A stretch of 64,000 bases of DNA from Takakia lepidozioides (taxonomy: Eukaryota; Streptophyta; Takakiopsida; Takakiales; Takakiaceae), in contig CM060733.1 in the NCBI GenBank assembly GCA_030704615.1, positions 65,784,001 through 65,848,000 of the forward strand, given 5' to 3'. Shown piece after piece: positions 32,901 to 44,506 of this stretch (positions are counted from its first letter, which is position 1; every line of letters starts with the position of its first letter). Under the pieces are notes generated by a model. It was not told the origin of the DNA and did not search any database. It worked only from the letters and a program-made list of their open reading frames with translations. Made by a program: the position numbers and the translations under genes.

Positions 32901-35900
32901 TCCATTAAGAGATCAATCAGCTTGTAAGGTCTCAGACGAAATTATACTGGGACAAGTTATACAGTGAAATAAACTCAAAATCACCATGGTGGTAATGACA
33001 AGAGATTCTGGTTGGCTTCAACGTTTGTACAAGCGAAAAAGCGGTCAGCAAGTATAAGCGCTGAATTGAAGACTACTAAAGGTGCAGTGTGACTTCATCG
33101 GTTGACATTGTCAAAAACCTTTGAAACTCACTACAGTATTCTTGGCAGAACTTCTAGGTCTAACAGTGAGGGGTCCTCTGATGAATGGAGGGACACAGTT
33201 GGAAAAACTGTTCCTGTGATTCAAAACAGCCCTGATGAACTGGAGTATTTCAATGGCTTAGAACGCTCCCATTAGTTCTCTGAGATTGTGGAAGCAATGA
33301 TTGAACATTTAAACGGATATAAAGCTGGTGGACCTGATGGCATAGTCAACGAGCTTATCAAGCACGGTGGCGATCCCATGATAGAGGCCCTAGTTCTCGT
33401 CTTTAACCTTATCTGGAAGACTGAACGATCCCCTTTAGCTGGCAACAGGGGGTCATTGTCAATCTATACAAGAAGGGTGACAGAGAAGAACCGGGGAAAA
33501 CTACTGTGGCATCACGCTCCTCAATGCTGTTGGCAAGACATTTTGCAGAGTTATAAGTACTCGTCTCGAGGTTGATCTGGAATCTAGAGGTTGTTTCCAC
33601 GAAGGGCAAGCTGGCTTTCGGCGAAACAGGGGCTGTGTGGATCATATCTTCACTCTAAGCCAGATTATCCAGGGAAGGAAAAAAGAAGGGAAACCCACTT
33701 ATGTTTTTTTCCTGGATGTCAAAAAGGTTTATGACACAGTGTGCAGAGATGGCCTATGGCTCCGCCTCTGGTCTTGTGGGATCAAGGGAAAGATGTGGAG
33801 AGTTGTCCACAACTTGTATGTTCACACCAAAAGCTGTGTCACTGTTAATGGACAGAAGTCCAACTTCTTTGAAATAGACCAAGGTGTAGCTCAAGGCTGT
33901 ACTCTCTCCCCTCTGCTCTTCAATGTTTTCATCAATCAACTCCTCGAGGATGTGGAAAGTGAGGATTTGGGTTAAGGGTGGGTGATACCACCATACCAGC
34001 CCTTATGTTTGCGGATGACTTCGCAGGCATAGGGGAGACTCCAACCAACCTCCAGGAGTTGAGTGATTGCGCGAAGAGATACGTTGATCTTTGGGGGCTA
34101 GAGGCTAATGTCAGCAAGTGTGCAGTGGTAGCATTCAACGACAGAGGAGAGGGAGGAAGTGATCTTAAGTGGCAGTGGAGTAGCCAAGAGATCCCGGTCC
34201 TCCCTTCCTACACTTACCTGGGCGTTGAGTTTTCCTTCAATTGTAATTGGGATGGACATATCCAGAAAGTTGTTCAAACTGGCAAGGGCAAAGCTCTGGG
34301 GCTCACTAAATTTTTCCACTGCAGAGGGGTCAACTCTGAGGTTAAGACAACCATGCTTTGTCGCGTTATTAGACCTGCCTTGGAGTACGGATCTGCTATA
34401 TGGGTTGATAACTCCAACCAGGCTAAGTCTCTTGAATCCATTCAAGTGGGGGTGCTTAAGGAGTGTATGTCAGCATGCTCCAAAACAGCCAATGTGGCTG
34501 TTTGGGGTGAAGTTTGGCATTCCGTCCTTAAGCTCCCAACAAGATGAATTCAAGGTCAGATGGTGGGGTCGGCTGCAACATATGTCCAACACCAGATATC
34601 CTAAGTTAATCGACTCTATATCTTGGAAACAGGACCGCCCTGTCAAACAGGCTAAGTCCTGGCAGAGGGGAGTAGAAGAGATTCTCAAGGACCTGGATCT
34701 GGATCCGCAAGTCTTGATCCTGCTGGATAAATCTGACTTAGAGGCTGTAGTGTCCAAAGCCATGTCTGTTGCCATGAAATTGTCTGACCTCAAGGGTCTA
34801 CCCACTCTCGGCACTAGACTGAAATTTAAACTCAGGGCAGGAAGCCTACCTTTGAACAGCAAACGGAAGCAGAGAGGAAAGGGAGAGTGCAATTGCCCGT
34901 TGTGTGGGCAACCTGAAGACAGTATTCATTGTCTGATACACTGTCCGGGGTTCTCTCACCAAAGAGACGCTCTCTTCAAATCTCTCAAGGGAATTGTGCC
35001 TGTGCCTCTGTTTACCAACTTTGAAAGTCTCGAGGCTGAGCCAAAAGCCCAGGCCCTTCTGAGGCCTAGTTTTTGTGTGAAGGGATTTCTAGAGGATATC
35101 TGGAAAACCCGGATCAATTCTATGTATCAAGGTAAGTCTTACTACCAACGTCAGCCCCTGACAGAGGTAGGTTCTGTCCCTTTGGTTTCCGCTCAAACTG
35201 GGCGCAGGGTCAATGGCCACAAGGCTACGGCAAACAACGTCTTATGAGTACATTCTGTAACCCATTTGACAGTGTAATAATAAAGTGATGGGCATTGTAT
35301 TTGCAGATGTCTCTGGTATCCAGGGTGCAGCACCCTTACATTGTGGAGTACAAGGAGTCCTGGGTGGAGAAGGTAATTGACTTTTCTTCCTGATCTATGC
35401 TTCTAGAGAGTTGGTTATAATTACAGGTGGTTTCATTGATATGGCCAAGCCTGTGCTCCTCCCTGATTTTTTTGTGTTGCTGTCGTTTTCACAGGGGTGC
35501 TATGTTTGCATAGTGACAGGCTACTGTGAAGGTGGTGATATGTAAGTGGAAACCCCAATGCCATTGTCCACTTACGATTGGTTACTCTTTGGCTGTACAA
35601 GGTTTTGTGAAAGGTCGTCAAACTTGTGAGAATGCATTGCCTCTGTCTAGATATGCAACGATTATTCAAGGGATAATGGAGCTTATATCTTTCAGTTTAG
35701 TTCCAGCTCTTGAAGTTTCTGCATTGTATGCACTTTTGGGCTTCTACTGTGGAGCACAGTGAAGAGAACACCTGACAAACTGTGAAAACTGACAGAAAAG
35801 ATCATGCATGGCTAGATTCTCTATTTGGTTACTTGAAAATGTGGTTAGACAATACCTCTTCTTGATTGAGACAAATGAACTGTATCATGTGGGTTGGTTC

Positions 35901-38900
35901 TGCAGGGCTGAGGTCATCAGAAAAGCACACGGTCAATATTTCAGTGAGGAGGTAAGGCCTTTTACCTGAGGACCTGCTCCCTTTAAATATATCCTCCTGG
36001 ATCCTGTCAGTCAAATTGGAGGAGATGTTTGCCATCTATGTGTACTGCTACGAGAGTCTGCAGTGGTGGACAGCTAGAAATATCATTGAAAATGTTGTTT
36101 GCCTTGGGGCATAGCTTTGATTGCTCAAGTTGCTTCCTGATCTCTAGTGGTTGATCTGTCTCTGACCTCTATAGAACTCTCTCTCAGCTCCTCTCCTCTT
36201 TTATACAGTCTCGTCTTTTGCCCCTCTCTATTTATGTTCAGAGTTTTCAATTTTCAGTAGGCGTCCTGGAATATAGAGTCCCTTGTCCCTACTTCTTATC
36301 CCTCTATATTATGGCAAGGAGGGGTCAACTCTGAGGTCAAGAAAACCATGCTTTGTCGCATTATTAGACCTGCCTTGGAGTACGGATCTGCTATATGGGT
36401 TGATAACTCCAACCAGGCTAAGTCTCTAGAATCCATTCAAGTGGGGGTGCTTAAGGAGTGTATGTCAGCATGCTCCAAAACAGCCAATGTGGCTGTTCGG
36501 GGTGAGTTTGGCATTCCGTCCTTAAGCTCCCGACGAGATGAATTCAAGGTCAGATGGTGGGGTCAGCTGCAACATATGTCCAACACCAGATATCCTAAGT
36601 TAATCGACTCTATATCTTGGAAACAGGACCGCCCTGTCAAACAGGCTAAGTCCTGGCAGAAGAGAGTAGAAGAGATTCTCAAGGACCTGGACCTGGATCC
36701 GCAAGTCTTGACCCTGCTGGATAAATCTGACTTAGAGTGCTGTAGCCATGTCTGTTGCCATGAGATTGTCTGATGAAAATGAAGTTCGGCAGAAAACTTC
36801 CCTGAACTTGTTTCCAGTCAGTGACATGGGGGAGGACATCTTGGATGACCTCAAGGGTCTACCCACTCTCGGCACTAGACTGAAATTTAAACTCAGGGCA
36901 GGAAGCCTACCTTTGAACAGCAAACAGAAGCAGAGAGGAAAGGGAGAGTGCAATTGCCCGTTGTGTGGGCAATCTGAAGACAGTATTCATTTTCTGATAC
37001 ACTGTCCGGGGTTCTCTCACCAAAGAGACGCTCTCTTCAATTCTATCAAGGGAATTGTGCCTGTACCCTTGTTTACCAACTTTGAAAGTCTCGAGGCTGA
37101 GCCAAAAGCCCAGGCCCTCCTGAGGCCTAGTTTTTGGGCAAATCACACACAGCAGATTGATGCTTGTGTGAAGGGATTTCTAGAGGATATCTGGAAAACC
37201 CGGATTAATTCTTTATATGAAGGTAAGTCTTACTACCAACGTCAGCCCTTGACAGAGATAGGTTCTGTCCCTTTTGTTCCCGCTCAAACTGGGCGCGGGG
37301 TCAATGGCCACAAGGCTACGGCAAACAACGTCTTATGAGTACAATATATTATGGCAAGGAAGTAACTCCATGTTACTACTGCTATGAGACTTTCACAAGT
37401 TCAATTTTCCAGTGGCACTGTACCATCCTTGAGCTTATGACAGAGACTCCTGATTGTTTATGTTGACATAAAGTTTTTCAGTCCCAACAAGCTGTCCCTG
37501 TATTCTGTGACGAGTATATAAGGATGTACAAAACACCCTGGGGATTTGTCTGTAGAGATCTTATCCTCTGAGACAGGTCATTCTCAGAGATCTTATCCTC
37601 TACAATATGACCTTGTGTTTAGACACTTTTGAAGTGGATGGCTCAGCTGCTTTTGGCTGTCGATTATCTGCATTCGAATCATGTTCTTCACCGGGATCTC
37701 AAAGTATGTCCCTGGCTTTTTAGTGCTATTCTGTTCTCCACTTTTTCCTTGAATATTAGAAGATGAAGCCGCTCTGTATCTCTTTATCTCTGATGTTGTA
37801 TTTCTTTGGCGGTTTAAGGTAACAGGCACCGCTTCCTTGTCGCTGCTCCTCCATTTTTTGTCTGCTGGCTGCCAGCCAATATTCACCAAGTCTCTCTCTG
37901 TCCCGCACATTTGTTCGAAGGACTAATGTTAACGACTGTTGCATGATTCTTCTCAGTGTTCAAACATTTTTCTTACGAAGGAGCATGAGGTTCGACTTGG
38001 TAAGTCTTAATAGCTGCAAAACCACTTCTATTTTTTGTCAAAGAGTAACTCACAACCATTGTATGCTACATTTCTTCAAACTAGAGGTATTTGTTGCACT
38101 CTTGCTTGTGCTTGGGTTCCATCTTCCTATTTCTCAACATGTGCCAAGAAAGGCAGTCTCTCTGCCACTTCAGAAAGTGCTCTGCTCATAGATGTAAGCC
38201 ACTTGCAGGAGACTTTGGATTGGCAAAGATGCTTAACAAGGACGATCTTGCCTCGTCTGTGAGTGCTCTTGCCTCACTGCCACCAGACATGAAAATCATC
38301 ACACATTGTCTGTTAAAGAACTTCATTCTGCTATGTTATATTTCATTTTCACCAAGAGATTGCCAGGTGTTTTTCTGGTGTGTGTACTGTCTGAATCCAG
38401 TATTGAAAGCATCTTTTGCCAATGGCAGGTGGTTGGCACCCCAAACTACATGTGTCCAGAGCTTCTTGCAGATATTCCATATGGATTCAAATCTGACATC
38501 TGGTCACTAGGTATGTCTTTGTCTTACAAGGTGTGATCAGTGTTTTCCATCGTTTTCCTATCTAGATTGGGCCGAATGATGGTGTGGATATGGGCTATCA
38601 CAATCCTTCCCCAAGAACCCTCGGAGCTTGCTGTAATTTCTAGTCTCTCCAGACCATACTGTTTGTTCTTAGAAAAGGCCGTGGGAGCATGAAGAATTTG
38701 AATGTAATTTCAACACCATTGCGCAGCAAGCAGTTGAACCTCTTATTTCAACCTCCGAGAGAAAAACTTGTATAGAGACTTGGCTGAGGGGCCTCTTGCT
38801 GAAGACTATTGTTCTGAAGTGACAGACGGGTAACACGCATACCTTTGCCTACTCCATGCAATTCCTTGCATGAGGATTCCATGCACAGACTTGATGGTGG

Positions 38901-41900
38901 TGCAATGTGGATGCAGTTCTGCTGCTGGTAAACTTTGCATTTAGAGAAATAATGTGGAGGTCATTGTGTAGTTAACCTACCTTTCGATTTACATATTTCT
39001 CTATAAAATAGCTCTGGATGGTTGTGTTGGCAGTCATTTCCTTGAGTACTTTGAAATGTGTGTGCAAACATTTAATGGCTTTCTTAACACTGCATTAAGG
39101 GCTGTGCAGGCTGCTGTCTATATGAAATGACAGCCCATCGGCCTGCCTTCAAAGCCTTTGTAAGTCGTATTTCAGTTCTTTCACTCCACTAGATTGATGG
39201 TCTAACCCTCCTCATGGTGTGTCTATATGCCCATAGTTGGTAGACTAGGTAGGTTGCAATCTGTCCAACTACTGCAAGTATATATTGCCCAAAACACCAT
39301 GCGGTGAAACGGAGAGCAATCTCCTTGGCTGAATTGAAATTTGACACATATAATGGATCATTTCCTTTACTCGCTCCAAAAGTTTATACAGAGGTTCTTA
39401 CTCGCTATTTGTACTACTCAGGACATGCAAGGACTTATCAGTAAGATAAATAGATCCACTATTGGGCCTCTACCGAGCAACTATTCCAGCCCTCTGTGAG
39501 TGTTCCCCTCTGTACACCACCTCCTCTGAAAGATATCCAGTTGTTCCCAAATACTTCAAGAAAGTCATCTGTAAGGAGCATGCGGTCTTGTATGTATCAA
39601 TGAAAAGAAGCACCCCAGTATTCCACCATGTGTAGCTGAAAATTCATGTACTTCGATGTTAATTCTTTCCTAATGTGTCTTGAGTGGCTGCTGGTGCAGG
39701 AAAAGCATCATCAGAAGCATGTTGAGGAAGAATCCCGAGCACCGGCCAACAGTGGGTCTTCCTTTCCTAACCCACCACAGTGAAACCCAACCTAATGACT
39801 ATAATGTAATCTAAAAACAGGAAAACATGCCTCAAAACAGCTAGGGCTGAACTCTGAACATAAGGGCTATTTTTATTGCTAGTCTTGTAACCCTTGCAGT
39901 GCTTCAGAAAATCTGGTTGAGTTGCTGCTGTTACACAGTATGCCATGTATATCCTTCCTGAAGCTTTACTGGGAAGGAACTTGGGATTGTACTTTTTGAA
40001 AAAACAGGTTGCTCAACCTATCATAGCAATCTCATATGTAGCCGTCTGAGTCCAACTTTGAGGTCTGTGGGTTCTTTGAGCTCAAAGTACTGCACGGTGT
40101 ATGGCTTACCACAGGCTTGGGTATTTTCCACTGTTCCAAGGGCTCAATAGGTGGAAGTTGGACTCCTGTCTTCAACCTAATTTGGGAAGCGAGAGGAAGC
40201 TGAATGAGGAGGCACCAGAGTACATGCCCTAGAAAACCCTCACTTGCACTGAATTCTGTGTCTCAGATTTGATTCTGTGCTGGCAGGCTGCAGAGCTGAT
40301 AAGGCATCCACATCTGCAACCATATATACTCAAATGCCGGTGGCAAGCTGACTTTCACTGCCCAACACCAGACCCACCAATGAGAAAAAGCCACCTGGCC
40401 CAGCTTAGCATGGATGCAAGCAATGATACCATCAGTGACAGGGACAGCTTCACCACGAGCGCCAAAAGCAGCCCAGAGAGGGCCTCTGAGTATGATGAAA
40501 TGATTGATCCAGCACTGCATAATGATGGTGTTCTTGATTCGATATGGCAGTATGACTGCCTGGGCAAGGAAGCTTCTAGGTGAGCTAATCCACACCGACA
40601 GCTACTCAGTCAATGGCCTCACACAAAATGTATTGGATGATGTGACAAGACTTTTGAGAGCTGCACTTTTTTCGCAAGTAAATCTTTCCATCTGCCATGT
40701 TTCGAATGGGCTCTGGATGTGATCCTGGGAAGTGGGGAAGCCATAATGGATGGGGGCCATTCATAACAAGCTAATATTTGCATCCAGCAAGCTGGCTACT
40801 GTAGTTAAATTCCAAGAGATCAGAACTCCATCAGAATAAAAGTGGACTTGTTGTGTTGCCTTGCTTGCAATTGGCATTCAACCCGAAAGAATTTTACCGA
40901 ACAATAGCAAGAGAAGGGTAGCGTATCTTGCATTCAATTTGCATATTCTATTGATGATAATCTGAACTTGTATATACACTTTCTTGTGTTGTGGCTTTTA
41001 GATCTTCTAGCCAGGGCCTTGCCTCTGCACTCCATGCTCTTAGTCCGGTCTTAATGCCAGAACGAGAATGGACCGAAGAGCAATCTACCGCTGCGCAGTA
41101 CGCAATCAATATGCTTCATCCTAGGAATGATCCAGCCACAAGGGACAGGCAAGAAGAGAAAAATGGGCATTTGTCAGCACAGAGTACACCCAGACCTCAT
41201 CGCATGAGCCAGGGACCTCCTATTGCCGAGAGCCCCTCAACTCCAGCTGGCAAAGTTGTTCATGGATTGAGGATGAAGATTGATACCTACGGTAGAAAAA
41301 CTCCTCCAGGGCCTCAACTAAGACAGCATGTAAGCTTCTCCATCTTGGGTATTTACGGTGAAAACCAAGAATGTGCTTCATTGATGGAGTGGCAGTTGAT
41401 TTTTTTCAGACCACCTCTTGTGCTGCTGGGAGCTATTCCATTTTGGGTAGCAAAGCTACTATCCTCCAAGTGGTTCATGATCGTGAAGTTCATTGACAGT
41501 GTGTATTGGTTTTTGGCAGCACCTGACCCCGGACACAGTGAAGAATAAATGGCGGCAAGATGGGCTGCCACCAGCTTTATCTAATAAAGGGCAGGTAAGT
41601 TCTGAGGAGGATACGATCCTGAAGAAACAGCGTACACCAGGCAGCCCTGCTGTGGTGACCCCAAGAAGATCATCTCTCCCACTTGCGCACAAGTCTGCTA
41701 CACCTCGCAGGAGCTCACCTTCTGTCAGTGGCCGAGGCAGCGCCGTAGCAATCGCCAGTCCTCAAATCCGTACACAGGTGGCAATAAGTGGACCTCACCC
41801 ACAATCACCATTGCATGAGGGCGATGGATTTGGAGCACGGGCTTCAGAAACTGCCAAAGCCTCGCTCCATTCTCGCATTTCGACTATCCCAAGGGGGGTT

Positions 41901-42908
41901 ATATCCCATCAAGGAGATTCCAAGGACGTCACAGTGTCTCGTTCTAATACCACTGATCGGGGAGACACTATACAAGATCGAGGACTGAGAAATGACCATT
42001 CCCCCAACGTCTCTGTCAATGCTCCTCGATTGGACCTGATACCGGAGTTCAATTTAACCACAAGTGACTGCATAAATGAGGCATATCCAAGTTCATCTTC
42101 CACTCAGGAGGTGAAGAGGCTGGGGGAATGCCCCAAGTCATCAAACACAGTGGGGCCAACGTCATCGCGGAGTCATGTTACCATCAAATCTCCTAGCTCT
42201 TCTTTCTCAGAAACCACTGAGCAGGTTAGTGAGCCTTTCTTGCCTGCCCTCTCAACCCAGAAAGAAGTAGGAATGGTTGTTCTACCTGGGCCAGAATCTG
42301 CCAAGCCATCAATGACATCAGATTTGGATGGAGATTTGGATAGTAAATTGCAGGAAAAGGGAACCATTCAGATCCATGAAAAACCGACAGTCTCATCAGC
42401 AGCATGTCCACCAGCAGTGCGTCCAGCATTCGACGTAATCCACGTCATCCGGCATAGTACATTCCGACTTGGCGATGAGTCACTTTCAGAGGCTGAAAGT
42501 GGTGGTATGGGTGAGACTGATTTGCATGAAAAGATGGATGTTGAACCTTTTGACAGGAAAATGGATATTGGCTCTTTACTAGACCTTCCACAGCAAGGCT
42601 CAGATGTAAAGGTGGTGTCTGTCTCTCCGGGCAGCAGTGTTACCAGCTGCCATAACTCCCATGCAGGTCATGGGGACATGGGCCACGGGGGAAGGGGCCT
42701 AGATGTGAGGTCCTATCGGCAAAGAGCCGAGGCCTTGGAAGGGTTGTTGGAGCTCTCCGCACAGCTGCTATGCCAGCACCGGCTAGAGGAGCTTGCAATT
42801 GTGTTGAAGCCCTTTGGACGGGGCAAGGTTTCTCCACGAGAGACTGCTATTTGGCTGACCAAGAGCCTCAAAGGAATGTTGGGTGATGATCAACACGGTG
42901 TCTCCTGA
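29977..42908 (+). CDS. NIMA-related serine/threonine kinase, plant NEK5/NEK6 type (15 exons)
   Basis: Exons: 29977-30074, 30497-30563, 35307-35372, 35495-35541, 35906-35951, 37623-37703, 37957-37999, 38209-38258, 38429-38510, 39110-39159, 39422-39495, 39700-39751, 40287-40579, 41002-41329, 41520-42908. All introns are GT-AG, all phases agree, and the total is 2766 nt (921 residues plus TGA). The kinase domain spans residues 8 to about 266: Gly loop GRGAFG 15-20, Lys37 in YVLKKIRL, Glu in HLEM, HRDLK 131-135, DFG 151-153, [19 protein letters not shown] Ser/Pro-rich tail follows. It ends in a conserved block at residues 856-921 ([32 protein letters not shown]) known from plant NEK5/NEK6, kinases that tune cortical microtubules and directional cell growth. 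The start is the first ATG, just before the kinase fold. All catalytic residues are present, so the gene looks functional despite large insertions in introns 2 and 5. A possible donor at 41594 is in frame and ignored. Confidence 0.93.
30731..30745 (+). repeat. Left target-site duplication of the intron 2 LINE
   Basis: TTCTGTAACCCATTT, identical to 35253-35267. Confidence 0.8.
30746..35252 (+). mobile_element. Full-length LINE (about 4.5 kb) in NEK intron 2
   Basis: It is bounded by an exact 15-bp duplication. The 5' part has a three-unit tandem repeat (31286-31685). The ORF is broken by many stops and shifts but shows an endonuclease block [14 protein letters not shown] (about 32180-32222). 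RT blocks include [68 protein letters not shown] and FADDFAGI (34009-34032). The C-terminal zinc segment is [19 protein letters not shown] near 34890-34945. It ends at CAACGTCTTATGAGTAC. The C-x-C finger after RT and the lack of RNase H set it apart from the 24-28 kb LINE. It lies in the same orientation as the gene and ends 54 nt before exon 3. Confidence 0.8.
31286..31685 (+). repeat. Tandem repeat in the LINE 5' region, three units of about 120-140 bp
   Basis: Units begin near 31286, 31421 and 31543 with CAGTCAGACGGACAATCTG and contain CCTAAGTGTGCGGAGCCTG and ACCAATCCTCAAAGTTTACA. Monomer arrays of this sort often act as internal promoters in LINE 5' regions. Confidence 0.7.
35253..35267 (+). 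repeat. Right target-site duplication of the intron 2 LINE
   Basis: TTCTGTAACCCATTT. The 39 nt after it (35268-35306) supply the branch-point and polypyrimidine region for exon 3. Confidence 0.8.
36305..36320 (+). repeat. Left target-site duplication of the intron 5 LINE
   Basis: TATATTATGGCAAGGA, identical to 37345-37360. Confidence 0.8.
36321..37344 (+). mobile_element. 5'-truncated LINE (1.0 kb) in NEK intron 5
   Basis: It has the same family and the same 3' end (CAACGTCTTATGAGTAC) as the intron 2 element, with very high similarity over the C-terminal coding part. It keeps a segment ([18 protein letters not shown] and ANHTQQIDA regions) that the intron 2 copy lacks, so it was not copied from that element. 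A frameshift lies near 36740. The exact 16-bp target duplication shows target-primed insertion. Confidence 0.85.
37345..37360 (+). repeat. Right target-site duplication of the intron 5 LINE
   Basis: TATATTATGGCAAGGA. Confidence 0.8.
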
Positions 42909-43296
42909 ATTGGTACTGGTTTGGTCGTTTTATGGTGCATCATGGTGAGTCTTCATGGAAGCTTGATCAGGATGGTGACTGTATGAAGTGCGGGTGTGAT
43001 ACATGCACTTCATGGAATGTGTATGTGGATTGAATTCTGGAGGCGTCTTGCATGGGCAACACATTTGTAATCTACAAATTGATGGCTAGTTGCATCTGTT
43101 TTTCACTAGGAATGGGTGTATGGCTTGTACTTCAGCAAATCTTTTCTGGTGAGGGATGGGTGGGATTTGCCTTGAAATCCTAAGTCAAATGACTTCGTCA
43201 GTTCACAATAAGCGAAGATGGATCTAAAATGGAAGGTCTGCGATTGGTATCTGTTTTGGTGTTTGATTTTTTGTAAGGGGCAAGAGTCCCAGTGGA

Positions 43297-43302
43297 AATA
43301 AA
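43297..43302 (+). terminator. Candidate polyadenylation signal of the NEK gene
   Basis: AATAAA lies 389 nt after the stop codon, following T/G-rich 3' UTR sequence. No other full AATAAA is closer in a suitable context. Confidence 0.5.
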
Positions 43303-43519
43303 GTACTGCACAATTACCCGTAAGTGAGAAAAGTTCAGGTTCAGTTGCGCATCATAGTTGGCAATCATTTGACATATAGGAGAGTGATGGCTAACCTATC
43401 ATGCTCAATGTAAGTACTTCAGACAGAACTAACTGACAATCATGGCCCACCTGAGGGTCTTCCAAAATTCTGTAATGTGTGTGGGTTGGCCATGTTCATT
43501 TCAAGTGGCATGGCTTGGT

Positions 43520-44505
43520 TCACCAATAATCCCCACAAGAACAGACCCCATCTTGGAAGTGGTGAAAGCGGTTGGCATCCCGTACAACAAGTTCTCGCTC
43601 AACAATCTTGGAGATGAACTTGGTGGCAATGTGGCAGTCATCACACAGCTGACAGTCTGTGATGACATGAAGGGGTGTTCTAGGGGGTGTGCTGATGAGC
43701 CCAAAGGCAATTGCCAGCTTCTCACTGTGGTGCCAATGAGAAAATTGCTCTTGCTCCTCCACATCATGCAATACAAACTGTGTGTCAGGCATGTGCCCAG
43801 CCTCCTTCATCTGCCCAGACAATCTCTGCATCTCAGCATAGATCTCCTCAATTTGTGGATGCATTTCGTCTCCTACAATGAAATTATGCACCTGGTTATT
43901 CACTTCAATGAAGCTGCGTCCTAGGTCTTTTTTTATACATGTGTCCTCCATCATCTGGGTCGCCTTAGCTTTATCCTCCCACCCACCACCAGCAGCATAG
44001 ATGTTTGACAGTAGCACATAAGCTGCAGGATGTGGTGGATCCAACTCGAGAATCGGTTCTGCAGCCTCTTCTGCTAGTTTCACCGTGAATTCTGCAGGCA
44101 CCAAGAAAGGTCCGCCGCACCATAGCATCTGGTGGGATGGGCATTTCGTTGATAAAGTCTTTCGCAGCATCCAGTTGCCCTGCACGACCAAGAAGATAAC
44201 CATGCAGCTAAAATGCTCCACTGGGATGAGGCCATAGTCTCGCCTCATGGAATCAAAGTAGTGATGGCCTTCATCCATTAGTCCCCCACGGCTACATGCA
44301 CAGAGAAGAGAGGTGAATGTGATACTGTCCAGCTTGAAGCCTTCCTGTCAACATTTGCTCATAGAGTGTGAGAGCCTCTTCAGCACGCCCATGATGGGCA
44401 TATCATGGCAGTCCAGGAGACCACAGTTCGTCTGGGCATATTGTCAAACACTTGACGTGCATCCTTCGCGCTCCCAGATTTGGCATACATGTCAACAAGG
44501 GTGGT
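43520..44505 (-). pseudogene. PPR-DYW protein, C-terminal part
   Basis: In minus-strand order: a PPR unit (LVDMYAKSGSAKDARQVFDN, TVVSWTAMI), a frameshift, ITFTSLLCACSRGGLMDEGH, and the E domain with two compensating shifts (about 44215 and 44090). Then come [15 protein letters not shown], the E+ domain (SFIEVNNQVHNFIVGDEMHP) and a complete DYW domain with [13 protein letters not shown], the zinc motif CQLCDDCH and the end CSCGDYW plus TGA. DYW proteins are cytidine deaminases that edit organelle RNAs. The N-terminus is cut where a plus-strand PPR array starts, and the frameshifts make it a likely pseudogene, although the deaminase domain reads cleanly. Confidence 0.8.
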
Positions 44506-44506
44506 T

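Noticed and set aside
34159-35247. Intact LINE protein of 362 codons as a gene
   Set aside because: It is the C-terminal part of a LINE whose upstream RT and endonuclease frames are broken; kept as part of the mobile element.
41520-41620. Splice donor GTAAGT at 41594 ending a short NEK exon
   Set aside because: The frame stays open to the conserved C-terminal block at 42908, and using the donor would need an acceptor that keeps the phase; the read-through exon gives a total divisible by three.
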